A stretch of DNA of 64,000 nucleotides, taken from NCBI GenBank assembly GCA_012719495.1, contig JAAYAG010000090.1, positions 1 through 64,000 of the forward strand. Direction: 5' to 3'. The stretch comes from Bacteroidales bacterium. Its GTDB lineage: Bacteria > Bacteroidota > Bacteroidia > Bacteroidales > Prolixibacteraceae. A program made the position numbers and the translations under genes. Shown piece after piece: positions 7,230 through 16,493 of the stretch (position 1 is the stretch's first letter; every line of letters begins with the position of its first letter). A model generated the notes under the pieces. The model worked only from the letters and a program-made list of their open reading frames with translations, did not search any database and was not told where the DNA came from.

Positions 7230-7700
7230 TTATAGATAGCCATAGTAAAATGAGCAACCAGTCCCTCCACCAAAGAGTAGCGTACTAATCAAACACCCCC
7301 AGAAAGATTTGGTTATCTGTTGATTGTCGAAATCGGTAGTTAGCCCAACAATTAGCATTCCAACCCAATTGAAAAGACAACCCCAAAGGAATGCACCAAA
7401 AATGGGTGGGGTATTTTCTGAACTGGACAGGGCTATTGCAGACGATACACTGATGTTGCTGATAAGCTCGTTGTTCATCTCTCTCACCTCGTTATATGAG
7501 TATTCAGAGTTTTTTACAAGAGTTTCAAGGGTTTCAATTTCGGAAAAGGCTGCATATATTTCGCTTTCGTCGAAATTGGCGATTGAATTGATTTCGTTTT
7601 CTGAAATAGCAGCCAACGCTATAGGTTTTGCCATTAATTGTATGTTCAGTAAGGCAACGGCCATTAGTAGGCTGGAGAGTTTCAAAAGGTGTTTTTTCAC
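7230..7700 (-). CDS. 156-residue membrane protein, WGC family copy 3
   Basis: 156 residues, first gene of the array. Signal peptide (KKHLLKLSSLLMAVALLNIQLMA), acidic linker with SEIYAAFSEIETLE, the SSAIALSSS stretch, then FGAFLWGCLFNWVGMLIVGL and KSFWGCLIS with a D/Q/N loop between. Closest to the decayed copy at 6406-6600 (PP(I/V)FG.FL.GC). The following glycine-rich end (LFGGGTGCSFYYGYL) holds a third cysteine. Unknown function. The 350 bp upstream are gene-free. Confidence 0.8.
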   Translation of the reverse strand: MKKHLLKLSSLLMAVALLNIQLMAKPIALAAISENEINSIANFDESEIYAAFSEIETLETLVKNSEYSYNEVREMNNELISNISVSSAIALSSSENTPPIFGAFLWGCLFNWVGMLIVGLTTDFDNQQITKSFWGCLISTLLFGGGTGCSFYYGYL

Positions 7701-8003
7701 AATAAAAAAGTTTAGTTGGTCAATTTTGTTCTTTACTTTTAATGGATCTGTTCATATTTTTTTTCGATTAACATGAGACAGAACTTCCCAATTCTCTGAT
7801 AAAAATATGTTAATCGGTTCGAATTTCAAACAGCCTGCTGAAAAAACAGCTGCTATTTATATTCATTACTATTTACATTGCCCTTTAGTATTGTTGTTTT
7901 TCTTACGTTGGATTTTCATTTCCAATTATGCATGTTTTATTGTGCATTGAAATTCAGAATAATACCAAATGAAGCACTACGTTTAATCTTTTCGATTTTT
8001 TGG

Positions 8004-8036
8004 ATAGAATAAATAAGCCCCATTTAAGGAGCTTCA
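8004..8036 (-). terminator. Probable terminator of trpS
   Basis: The minus strand carries AAGCTCC-TTAAAT-GGGGCTT followed by ATTTATTCTAT. The stem is seven pairs with one mismatch and has a T-rich tail, about 20 bp past the trpS stop. The remaining part of the gene-free interval 7701-8054 shows nothing further. Confidence 0.5.
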
Positions 8037-8054
8037 TCTATCATATAGTTTTTT

Positions 8055-9056
8055 TTAAAAAAGGCTTTTAATTCCAATAAGCGATTTTACTTCGCTAAGG
8101 GTTTTTGCTGCCGATTCTCTTGCGCGTTCAGCACCCATTCGGGCAACTTTGGTCAGGTAATCGGTGTCGGCAAGGATATCATTAATCTTGTTCCTGATCG
8201 GATCGGTATAACTAATAATATCCTCTGCAAGTTGCTTCTTCATGTCACCATACCGTATTTCGCACGAGTTGTAGAGGCTCTCGAAGTGAGCAACTGTTTC
8301 GGGCGCTGATACAATTTTCATCAGGGTGAAAAGATTTTCTACAGGTTCAGCTTTTTTACTATTAGGTTCGGTGGGGCCAAGATCGGTTACCGCACGCATA
8401 ACTTTTTTCCGGATTGATTTTGGGTCTTCACAGAGGTTAATGGCATTTCCTTCCGATTTTCCCATTTTTCCGCTTCCGTCAAGTCCCGGAACTTTTATCA
8501 TATCTTTCCCGTCAAATGTAAATGGGCGGGGAATTGGGAATAACTCATTGTTATACATTCTGTTAAAACGGGCAGCAAACTTGCGTGCCATTTCAAGATT
8601 TTGTTCCTGATCTTTTCCAACAGGAACAAACTGGGCTTTATGTATTATAATATCGGCGGCCATGAGTACCGGATAAGTAAGCAGTCCGGCATTGACGTTG
8701 TCGGGGTTTTTGCGGGCTTTATCTTTAAAAGAAGTTGTCCTTTCAAGTTCGCCCAAATAGGCGTTCATGTTCAATAATGTGTAAAGTTCGGTTACTTCGG
8801 GCACATCGCTTTGTATGAAAATGGTCGATTTTTCGGGATCAATACCACAAGCCAAATATTCTGCAAGAACTTGTTTAACACCAGCTTGCAAGTTTGTCGG
8901 AGTGGGGTGGGTAGTGAGTGAATGGATATCGGCTATGAAAAAGTAACAGGTATAATCATTCTGCATGCGGATGAAATTGCGAACCGCACCAAAATAGTTA
9001 CCCAAATGCAAATATCCAGTTGGTCTTATGCCACTAACAACGATTGGTTTTTCCAT
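8055..9056 (-). CDS. trpS: Tryptophanyl-tRNA synthetase
   Basis: A 333-residue class I synthetase that charges tRNA-Trp. The HIGH-type motif is PTGYLHLGNYFGA near residues 14-26 and the KMSKS-type motif is GKMGKSEGN near 195. The ATP/Trp pocket segment VPVGKDQEQNLEMAR is present. The ATG at 9056 (MEKPIVVSG) is preferred over 9077: it gives the family's usual N-terminus directly before the ISGIRPTG-like strand. Length is normal (about 330). It is a lone housekeeping gene with divergent orientation to the SPOR lipoprotein. Confidence 0.95.
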   Translation of the reverse strand: MEKPIVVSGIRPTGYLHLGNYFGAVRNFIRMQNDYTCYFFIADIHSLTTHPTPTNLQAGVKQVLAEYLACGIDPEKSTIFIQSDVPEVTELYTLLNMNAYLGELERTTSFKDKARKNPDNVNAGLLTYPVLMAADIIIHKAQFVPVGKDQEQNLEMARKFAARFNRMYNNELFPIPRPFTFDGKDMIKVPGLDGSGKMGKSEGNAINLCEDPKSIRKKVMRAVTDLGPTEPNSKKAEPVENLFTLMKIVSAPETVAHFESLYNSCEIRYGDMKKQLAEDIISYTDPIRNKINDILADTDYLTKVARMGAERARESAAKTLSEVKSLIGIKSLF

Positions 9057-9308
9057 TATTTTTCTTTTTTCTGACAAGCCACAAAAATATAAAAAATCAC
9101 TTTGTTGTGACCCACATCCATTCTTTATCTGTATCTTATCTTTTTTCCAATGTATTCAATATTTTTTTTGATACAATTTATGTGAACTTTTCTCGTTAAA
9201 ATATTAATAGAAAGTGTTACCTTACAACTGTTTACTTCAATTTTCTACTTCAAACTTATGGTTTGGGATGTTAAATGGGTTAGAAATGAATAATTAAGAA
9301 AGATCATT

Positions 9309-9752
9309 ATGAAGAAAGTATTTTTTTTATTCCTTCTTGTTTTTGCCATTGCTGTTTCGTGTAAAACGAAGAAGGCTGCCAGCGGATATGTTCCTCCTGT
9401 AAAGGCCGATGTTGAACAAACGGAGGTTGTTGCTGATGATGCAGTAGTTTCCGATCTTCCCATTACTGTGAAAACAGAAGAAGTTTCGGTAGTCGACACT
9501 GAAGACCAATCGCACGATGGTTTTGCATTTTACGTTATTGCAGGGAGCTTTTCAAAAATTGAAAATGCCGCAAAACAAAAAATGCAACTCATTGATAAAG
9601 GTTTTACACCAGTGTTGTTGAAGGGAGAAAATGGCTTTATCAGAGTTGCAGTTGGGCACTCGAATATTGAAAGCGAGGCCAGAAGAAACGTCCTGTCAAT
9701 TAGGGCAAACTATCCTGAACACAACGATGTTTGGTTGTTGAAGAAAAAATAA
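9309..9752 (+). CDS. SPOR-domain lipoprotein
   Basis: 147 residues. Lipoprotein signal with lipobox AVSC (Cys about 18), a low-complexity acidic linker (about 20-70), then a C-terminal SPOR domain (FYVIAGSFSKIENAAKQKMQLIDKGF ... RVAVGHSNIESEAR). SPOR domains bind denuded peptidoglycan glycans, often at the division site. Likely an outer-membrane lipoprotein tethered to the cell wall. It is monocistronic, followed by a bidirectional terminator. Confidence 0.88.
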   Translation: MKKVFFLFLLVFAIAVSCKTKKAASGYVPPVKADVEQTEVVADDAVVSDLPITVKTEEVSVVDTEDQSHDGFAFYVIAGSFSKIENAAKQKMQLIDKGFTPVLLKGENGFIRVAVGHSNIESEARRNVLSIRANYPEHNDVWLLKKK

Positions 9753-9765
9753 GAAAACCATCATT

Positions 9766-9803
9766 AAAAAACCCGGTGAATTGTGAATCCATCGGGTTTT
9801 TTG
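9766..9803. terminator. Bidirectional terminator between convergent genes
   Basis: AAAAACCCGGTG ... CATCGGGTTTTTTG forms a ten-pair stem with one G-U, flanked by an A-run and a T-run. It sits between the plus-strand SPOR gene and the minus-strand TonB-dependent receptor, so it can serve both. Confidence 0.82.
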
Positions 9804-9841
9804 TTTCTTATTCAGAAGGTATACGTTTGCATAACCACTGG

Positions 9842-12223
9842 TTAAAATTCAAACGTTATCCCTAATGTTGGCAATACTGTACCTGTTGTATTTTTCACCC
9901 TTCGCAAAGAGTATTTTGTTCCATTGTCGAGGAGTACGAAATTTCCAAGGTTGTCTTTTTCTCGAAGTACAATGTCGTTTTGTTCTGCCTGAAAGTTATA
10001 TAAGTTTTGAATGTCGATATAAAATTTGGCAGTGAACTTATTGAGATAGAAAACTTTATCTATTCTTACATCGAGTTGGTGAAATGCGGCAAAACGTTCA
10101 GAATTAATACGAGTAAAGTCGGAGTAGGGACCACCAAGAGCATTCCATGCCACAACCGACGACGATTTCTCCATATCATAAGGAGTATAGGGCAACCCTC
10201 CAACGAAACGCCATTTTCCACCAACAATCCAGTTTTTCTTTAACTTATAGGTGCCAAAAATGGTGAGTAAATGCCGGCTATCCCATGCTGAAGGAATATA
10301 TTTGCCTGTTTTGGCATCTTCAAATTCACTGCGTACAAGTGTATATGAGATGTTCCCGTTTAAGTTTTTTTGGTTGTTGATACGGGCAAGCAATTCAATA
10401 CCCAAAGCCCTTCCTGTGCCAGTTGATACAACTTCTTCGTCGCCGACAACACCAAAGTCGTTTCCTTTGTTGGCTAAACTAATCTGGTCGTTCACCGAGA
10501 ACGGATAATTGGCATAATCTTTATAAAAGCCTTCGAGGGTAAACTGAATTACTTGTGAAGGTTTGTATTCGATTCCGGCGATTAAATGATCGGCACGTAT
10601 GTACTTTAGGTTATTTGCCTTATTTACAAATTCATCATTTCGTTTGAATCCCAGCGAAGTATAATAGGGCATTTGATAAAACCGTCCGGCATTGGCATTG
10701 ATACTGAAGTTCTCACTCAGGTTATACGATGCAGATATTCGCGGAGAAAACTGGTTTAGTGGGTTTTGCATTTCGGCTGAGTAGCTGTTCCCATCCATTC
10801 TGAGGCCAAGAGATATAATCAAATCGTTGGCAAGGAAATTGCGGCTTACTTGTCCGAAAAGTCCATATTTAACCAGCGAAATATCGGTGTTATAAGTAAT
10901 TTCGTTCAGCTTACCTCCAAAGAAACGCTTTTGGTAGGTGTCGTTTGTGTAACGAACTAACTCACTGCTGATTCCGTAATTAAATTTATATGCATTTATG
11001 CGATTTGTATTCTCAATGCGCAATTTGTTTTCTATTTCCCACGAGTTGTAATCGAGCGTCAGATTCTCAGGTTTGGAATCGTCATTGTCGGTATATTTGT
11101 TTGCATCGTTGTTAAGCATATTCCGGCTTAAGGCAACTGATAGAAACCCATTCTTGTGAAAGTGTTTATAAATTCCGCCTAACGTGTAGGTCCATTGTTC
11201 GTTAACTGCAATGTTCGAAAGAATGTATTCCTGCTGTTCATCGGGATTCTTGATACCAAGGTTGAGTGAAAGCTCATCAATGGCGCCCAAACCGATAAAA
11301 GTAATTTCATTACGCTGGTCAATTTTAGTACGAAGTTTGAACTGAAAATCGGTGAACGTAGGCAAAAACGGAAGTTCTAGTACACTAAACAGGAATTGTA
11401 AGTACGAACGCCGAGCCGAAAAAATGTAGGACGTGTTTTCTCCAATAGGACCGTCGAAGGTGGCACTGACTTCTGATGCCCCTAAGGTTGCTTTGAATTT
11501 TGAACGTTCGCTGTTCCCGTCAATCTGGTTAAACTCAAGTATGCCGCTGAGTGCCTCGCCCCGGTTGGAAGGGAAAGCACCTGAATAATACTTTACTTCG
11601 CGGATGAAGTCGGCGTTAATAATACCCACTACACCACCTGATGAACCTTGGGTTGAAAAGTGGTTAATATTTGGCACTTCAATGCCATCGAGATAGAAAA
11701 CGCTTTCCGATGGCCCTCCACCTCTGATTATGATGTCATTCCGAAAAGCAGGCGTTGAGGCAACTCCCGGAAACGATTGAATAACTTTAGAAATGTCGCG
11801 GTTCGCACCAGGGTTGGTTTCAATTTCGCCAACGCCAATACTGCGCAACGAAACCGGGCTTTCTTCTGTTTTGCGGAACGGACTTGCGGTAACCGTAACT
11901 TCACTCAGTTCGGTATCTGCCGATTGCATGGCAATTTCAATATTCGAGACTTTCGAATTACTGACTTCAATTTCTGAAGAAACAGTTGTGTTGTATCCTA
12001 TAAATGAAGCAGATAAACGTGTAAACCCAGGTTGGAGACCAAAAATCTGAAAATTTCCATCAAGGTCGCTCACAGAACCGGTTGAAGTCCCAATAACTAC
12101 AACATTTACGAAAGGTAAGGGTTCGTTGGTCGTCGCGTCAACAATTTTCCCTTTTATCACTCCGTTCTGCCCCAAAAGCGAAAGGGCAGATAATATAAAT
12201 ATGGTGCTAAATATTGCTCTCAT
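9842..12223 (-). CDS. TonB-dependent outer-membrane receptor
   Basis: A 793-residue protein. Order: signal peptide (to about 18, LLGQ), carboxypeptidase-regulatory-like domain (about 20-108, GVIKGKIVDATTNEPLPFVNVVV), plug domain (about 125-230, with DIIIRGGGPSESVFYLDGIEVP), and a 22-strand-type beta-barrel ending in the terminal aromatic strand LPTLGITFEF. It is of the non-SusC type: shorter than SusC and lacking an adjacent SusD. A predicted lipoprotein lies 85 bp upstream on the same strand, and a TonB gene lies 2.4 kb away. The substrate cannot be read from sequence; iron chelate, peptide or other small ligand are all possible. Confidence 0.92.
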   Translation of the reverse strand: MRAIFSTIFILSALSLLGQNGVIKGKIVDATTNEPLPFVNVVVIGTSTGSVSDLDGNFQIFGLQPGFTRLSASFIGYNTTVSSEIEVSNSKVSNIEIAMQSADTELSEVTVTASPFRKTEESPVSLRSIGVGEIETNPGANRDISKVIQSFPGVASTPAFRNDIIIRGGGPSESVFYLDGIEVPNINHFSTQGSSGGVVGIINADFIREVKYYSGAFPSNRGEALSGILEFNQIDGNSERSKFKATLGASEVSATFDGPIGENTSYIFSARRSYLQFLFSVLELPFLPTFTDFQFKLRTKIDQRNEITFIGLGAIDELSLNLGIKNPDEQQEYILSNIAVNEQWTYTLGGIYKHFHKNGFLSVALSRNMLNNDANKYTDNDDSKPENLTLDYNSWEIENKLRIENTNRINAYKFNYGISSELVRYTNDTYQKRFFGGKLNEITYNTDISLVKYGLFGQVSRNFLANDLIISLGLRMDGNSYSAEMQNPLNQFSPRISASYNLSENFSINANAGRFYQMPYYTSLGFKRNDEFVNKANNLKYIRADHLIAGIEYKPSQVIQFTLEGFYKDYANYPFSVNDQISLANKGNDFGVVGDEEVVSTGTGRALGIELLARINNQKNLNGNISYTLVRSEFEDAKTGKYIPSAWDSRHLLTIFGTYKLKKNWIVGGKWRFVGGLPYTPYDMEKSSSVVAWNALGGPYSDFTRINSERFAAFHQLDVRIDKVFYLNKFTAKFYIDIQNLYNFQAEQNDIVLREKDNLGNFVLLDNGTKYSLRRVKNTTGTVLPTLGITFEF

Positions 12224-12307
12224 TATTTGTTGTTTTGGTTTTTTATTGTTGCCATTTTTTCATTGCTGTACAGTTGGCATATACTGTACTTTCTCTTTTT
12301 CAATGCG

Positions 12308-13048
12308 TTATTTAATTTTAACATACACTTTATGGGCAATCTCTTTTGCTGTGGTAATGGTAGTAATGTCGGTAAAAAGGTCTCCGTTTTGCCCGGAAAA
12401 GTGTGAATGTCCTATTGGGTTTAGGTAGAATTCTTTACCTTTTTGAGAAGGGTCGACAATTACCGCATAGACAAGCGCTGGCTGGCACGAAGCTTTATAT
12501 TCAAAGTCGTTGGGATATAGCGAATTATTCCAAAATTCATTCCAGTCCCAAGTTTGGTTTATTTCCATCATTACCCTGAATTTGCCTTCGGGTTTGTTTT
12601 TAATCACACTCTCGAGAATGAAATCTCCAGTTGGTGTCGCCGATGTAATGGCGTCTGGAACAGGGCGTTCAGGGCTAGGAAGCAATTTTCCTCCTATTGC
12701 TTTTGCATATTTATGCAGCCAATATGGAAGGGTTGAGGGGCGCTCGGCTGGTCCGGGTTTTGAGTCCCATTTGCCAGGACCAAGAGAACCATGCCCATAG
12801 ATTCCTTTAGCCACATATTCAGTAACCATCAATGTTTCAATATAATTTCCCTCAAGGTCTTCTACCCAGACCGAGAAAGTTGGATGGTTATGATATTTCC
12901 CACTAAAAAAGCGGAACTCTATAGGAATTCCTTGTTCCGATTTATTGGTTTGTATACTTGTTACATTTTGCTTGCTAACTCCGGGCTTTTGGCATGAGTA
13001 TAGGCCTATAAGCATTACTGTAGTAATTATTAATGTCAGTTTCTTCAT
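12308..13048 (-). CDS. Lipoprotein resembling DUF2271, paired with TonB receptor
   Basis: 246 residues with a lipoprotein signal (lipobox GLYSC, Cys about 19). The core has TFSVWVEDLEGNYIETLMVT, then RPSTLPYWLHKYA, PDAITSATPTGDF, and a late WNEFWNNSLYP stretch. The first and third motifs recall DUF2271, a periplasmic family often found near iron or flavin-related transport genes; this is from memory and is not certain. It precedes the TonB receptor by 85 bp on the same strand, so they likely form an operon and a ligand-capture or surface-accessory role is an inference. Confidence 0.6.
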   Translation of the reverse strand: MKKLTLIITTVMLIGLYSCQKPGVSKQNVTSIQTNKSEQGIPIEFRFFSGKYHNHPTFSVWVEDLEGNYIETLMVTEYVAKGIYGHGSLGPGKWDSKPGPAERPSTLPYWLHKYAKAIGGKLLPSPERPVPDAITSATPTGDFILESVIKNKPEGKFRVMMEINQTWDWNEFWNNSLYPNDFEYKASCQPALVYAVIVDPSQKGKEFYLNPIGHSHFSGQNGDLFTDITTITTAKEIAHKVYVKIK

Positions 13049-13215
13049 GGTTTATAAATTTTTCATAAGTAAACAAAGAATTGGATGTTTCGTTCAAATT
13101 TTATTTTATTTTTCTCGTATTGATTTAGGCTTCGAGGTTTTCTATCTGAATTTCAATAAAAAATAACATTACATTTGTTGGATTATTACTATTTTATTAT
13201 TCGAAAATGCTACAG

Positions 13216-14544
13216 ATGAATTGGGATAGATTATTGTCAATTAAGCGTTTAGGAAAAAAAACGTCGTCTACTGTTGTTGAAGAGATGCGAACTGAATTTC
13301 AGCGAGATTTCGACCGGTTAATTTTTTCATCTCCTTTCAGAAGGCTTCAAAATAAAACGCAGGTTTTCCCCTTACCTGGCAGTGTTTTTGTCCACAATAG
13401 ATTGACACATAGTCTTGAAGTTGCGAGTGTCGGGCGATCGTTGGGAAACATGATTTCACTCAGGTTTGCTGAAAAAGATCAACAACACCCATTAATTTCA
13501 GAAATTGGGGCAGTAGTTGCAGCTGCTTGTTTAGCTCACGACCTTGGTAATCCTCCTTTTGGCCATTCGGGAGAGGATGCAATTAAAGAATATTTCGCTA
13601 ATGGATCAGGAAATCAGTTTATTAACACTTTAACTGAAGCCGAAAGAGCTGATTTTACTTCTTTCGACGGGAATGCCAACTCATTGCGATTGCTTACCAA
13701 TCAGTTTAATGGTCGGCGTGAAGGGGGGTATGCACTCACGTATACCATGTTGGCATCAATCGTTAAGTATCCATACGAATCGACGGTTAATGCAAAGAAG
13801 GCTAAGTTTGGTTTTTTTCAAAGCGAGAAGGAACTCTATTCTCAAATTGCCAACGAGTTGGGTATTATTCAATTGAATTTCGCCCCAGTTACTTATGTGC
13901 GCCATCCATTGGTGTATTTGGTTGAAGCTGCCGATGATATTTGTTATCAAATTATGGACATTGAAGATGCCCACAAATTGAAGATCCTTTCGTATGACGA
14001 GACAGTCGATCTTTATATGGGTTTTTACGATTCTTCTTTACAAACAAAATCTATAGAAAAGATTGAGGAGGTAATGAAAGAAGTTACCGATCGCAACGAG
14101 CAGATAGCATACTTAAGGGCAGGAGTGATTAATTTGTTGGTAAAGGAATGTGTAAGTGTATTTGAGCAAAATTACCATCAAATTATGAGTGGACAGTTTG
14201 ACAGTTCGTTGATAAAGAAAATTTCGCCCACAGCCTTTGCAGCCATGAAAAAAGTCTCTGACATCTCGGTTGCCCGGGTTTATGCCCATCAAAGTGTGGT
14301 TGAAATAGAACTTGCTGGTTTTAAGATTATCTCAACCCTCCTTGATATTTTTATCAACGCGGTATTGCGTCCAAGCCCTTATGGCAAGAAATTGTTGGCT
14401 ATGGTTCCTCAGCAGTACATGGCAAGCACACAAAATGACTACTCAAAAATCCAGTCGGTAGTCGATTTTGTTACCGGGATGACTGATGTTTATGCCCTTG
14501 ATCTTTATCGGAAGTTAACGGGAATAGGGTTGCCTAAAATCTAG
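13216..14544 (+). CDS. dgt: Deoxyguanosinetriphosphate triphosphohydrolase
   Basis: A 442-residue HD-domain dNTPase that hydrolyses dGTP (and other dNTPs in this family) to the nucleoside and triphosphate. The metal-binding residues are seen in HNRLTHSLEV, AHDLGNPPFGHSGE and the later VEAADDICYQIMDIEDA. N-terminal FQRDFDRLIFSSPFRRLQNKTQVFP is the family signature. ATG at 13216 (MNWDRLLS) is chosen; an in-frame ATG at 13207 adds three residues. A TACATTTG -10-like box lies at 13170-13177 without a clear upstream element. Confidence 0.95.
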   Translation: MNWDRLLSIKRLGKKTSSTVVEEMRTEFQRDFDRLIFSSPFRRLQNKTQVFPLPGSVFVHNRLTHSLEVASVGRSLGNMISLRFAEKDQQHPLISEIGAVVAAACLAHDLGNPPFGHSGEDAIKEYFANGSGNQFINTLTEAERADFTSFDGNANSLRLLTNQFNGRREGGYALTYTMLASIVKYPYESTVNAKKAKFGFFQSEKELYSQIANELGIIQLNFAPVTYVRHPLVYLVEAADDICYQIMDIEDAHKLKILSYDETVDLYMGFYDSSLQTKSIEKIEEVMKEVTDRNEQIAYLRAGVINLLVKECVSVFEQNYHQIMSGQFDSSLIKKISPTAFAAMKKVSDISVARVYAHQSVVEIELAGFKIISTLLDIFINAVLRPSPYGKKLLAMVPQQYMASTQNDYSKIQSVVDFVTGMTDVYALDLYRKLTGIGLPKI

Positions 14545-14567
14545 TTTTTACACAACAAAAAGGTCTT

Positions 14568-14594
14568 TAAAGAAAAAGGTCCGGGTGTTGGACC
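14568..14594 (-). terminator. Intrinsic terminator of the tonB-like gene
   Basis: The minus strand has GGTCC-AACACCC-GGACC followed by TTTTTCTTT, located 33-60 bp past the stop at 14627. It could also slow transcription from dgt, but the T-run favours the minus strand. Confidence 0.6.
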
Positions 14595-14626
14595 GAACCT
14601 TTCATAATTATTGCTTAGCAGTGAAA

Positions 14627-15313
14627 TTAACTCTTCATAAGTTTAAAGCGGATAGGAATGGTAAAGCTAACCCGTACCGGTTTTCCTCGTTGCATACCAG
14701 GCTGCCATTTGGGGAGATTTGATACTACCCTGAGTGCTTCTTCGTCAAGGGCAGGGTCAACAGCACGAAGTACTCTCGCATTGCTGATGCCACCATCACG
14801 GTCGACTATAAAGTTCACATAAACAATGCCTTCTACCTCGTTACGCAAAGCTTCGCTTGGGTACTTAATCTCATTTGCGACCCAGTATAAAAGTGCTTTT
14901 TCACCTCCCGGAAATTCAGGATCTTTTTCTACTTTAACAAAAATGGAGTCCTCAACTTTTTGATTATCCTCTTTTAATGCTACAGGGCTAATTGCATCGA
15001 TAATATCGCCGGGAAAAATTTCCGTTGATTCAAATTCCGGTTCTTCAATATCTGTTGGATCATCAGTAATTACTAAAGTTTGCGAGATGTATGGCTTTGG
15101 TATCGGAAGTGGTTTCTCGGCTTTCGTAGGCATAATGTCGATAACTTCAGTCCCAGGTTCAACTGTTGGCCCTTCAATAATTTTTACGCCTGACACTTCT
15201 TTTCCGATGTTGAGAACTAATAAAATAGCGCCAATTGCAGCGACTAATCCAATCATGATAAAAAGCGTCCTTTTGCTTTCAAGGTCGGCTTTCTTCGATT
15301 TCTTTTCTTCCAT
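14627..15313 (-). CDS. TonB-family energy transducer
   Basis: 228 residues. An N-terminal basic/cytoplasmic segment precedes one membrane helix (LFIMIGLVAAIGAILLVLNIG, about 17-37). A Pro/Glu-rich periplasmic linker follows (about 50-125). The C-terminal TonB domain (about 135-225) has FPGGEKALLYWVANEIKYP, GIVYVNFIVDRDGGISNARVLR and PVRVSFTIPIRFKL. It couples the proton motive force to outer-membrane receptors. No exbB/exbD are adjacent, so it is one of several TonB copies typical of the phylum. Confidence 0.9.
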   Translation of the reverse strand: MEEKKSKKADLESKRTLFIMIGLVAAIGAILLVLNIGKEVSGVKIIEGPTVEPGTEVIDIMPTKAEKPLPIPKPYISQTLVITDDPTDIEEPEFESTEIFPGDIIDAISPVALKEDNQKVEDSIFVKVEKDPEFPGGEKALLYWVANEIKYPSEALRNEVEGIVYVNFIVDRDGGISNARVLRAVDPALDEEALRVVSNLPKWQPGMQRGKPVRVSFTIPIRFKLMKS

Positions 15314-15488
15314 GGTAATTGATTTTGAACGTTTAATCTTCTGTGAATTCGTATTCGAGCCGAAACCCGATGGGAATAGAGCAACTCAACATCGTAGTTC
15401 GCTGTTGGCCTTTTGTTATTGTTTACCTTATAAACGAATGTATATTGTCAAATAGTATATTACAGAGCGAGAAAATTGGAATATGAAA

Positions 15489-16472
15489 TTATATTTTCGG
15501 TGAGATTGGAGAAGGTAACGATTCATTTTCTCCTTCCAATTTTTTGCGACGGGCTGCCATGATGCTGCTATTTAATTCGAAACCAATTATTAACGATTGG
15601 CAATTGAGGTTGATCATCAGCATTATTACGGGCAATGCGCCTATTGAACCATATAGGGCGTTGTATTTTCCAAAGTGATCAATATAGAAACTGAAAATTA
15701 AACTTATAAGTATTGATAAGGTTGTAGCAAGTGTACTGCCGGCCGAAATGAAACGCCATTTACTTTTCCTAGCAGGCCCCAGGTAGAATAGGAAGGAGAA
15801 AGCAAAATAGAACAAGGCCAAAATAACAATCCACTTGCCAACTGTAATTAGGTAATAGGTAAAATTTTCGCGCATAATATCCTCTTTGACAAGAAAATCG
15901 AGAAAGCGTTGAGTGAAAATTATTAAGCTTATTGCAGTGGTAACAAGGAGTATCAATATGATAAGCAGCAACATAGAAATGAGCCGTAATTCTATCCAGC
16001 TTCGTGTATCAGAAATGTTGACTGAAGCATTGAATGATTGAATGAGCGAGAGAATGCCGTTTGTTGAGAAAAATAACGCTAAGATGAACCCGATAGAAAG
16101 CAGGCTTCCGTGTGGGATTGTAATAATTTCTTCTATAGTTTTTTGTATCGAACCATACACACTTTCGGGAACCATAGATTGAATGAGCATCAGCAATTCA
16201 TTCTGAAAATTTTTCATTGGAATTACTGGTATGAGGGTGAAAATGAAAATAACAGCAGGGAAAAGGGCAAGAAATAAATTGAACGATACGGCCGCAGCTC
16301 GGGTATTTATAGCCCCATCTCGTATCCCTTTATAGAAAAATGTACCCACATCATAGAGCGGCGTTTTGTCAAATCCTGGGAAAGTTACCTTTTTTGCCCA
16401 TTCTAGAATAGGTGTTATCCAACGAATTATAACAAAATTCTGTGCTTTTCTGAAAAAACTGGCAGGCCACAT
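15489..16472 (-). CDS. YihY/BrkB family inner-membrane protein
   Basis: 327 residues with about six hydrophobic helices. The family signature is visible: TRAAAVSFNLFLALFPAVIFIFTLIP near residue 58-83, and the C-terminal YNALYGSIGALPVIMLMINLNCQSLIIGFELNS. The family was once labelled RNase BN, which is now considered wrong; its function is unsettled. It lies 21 bp downstream of the DUF4783 gene. Confidence 0.88.
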   Translation of the reverse strand: MWPASFFRKAQNFVIIRWITPILEWAKKVTFPGFDKTPLYDVGTFFYKGIRDGAINTRAAAVSFNLFLALFPAVIFIFTLIPVIPMKNFQNELLMLIQSMVPESVYGSIQKTIEEIITIPHGSLLSIGFILALFFSTNGILSLIQSFNASVNISDTRSWIELRLISMLLLIILILLVTTAISLIIFTQRFLDFLVKEDIMRENFTYYLITVGKWIVILALFYFAFSFLFYLGPARKSKWRFISAGSTLATTLSILISLIFSFYIDHFGKYNALYGSIGALPVIMLMINLNCQSLIIGFELNSSIMAARRKKLEGENESLPSPISPKI

Positions 16473-16493
16473 GAAGCGTCGTTTTTGGGAGGT

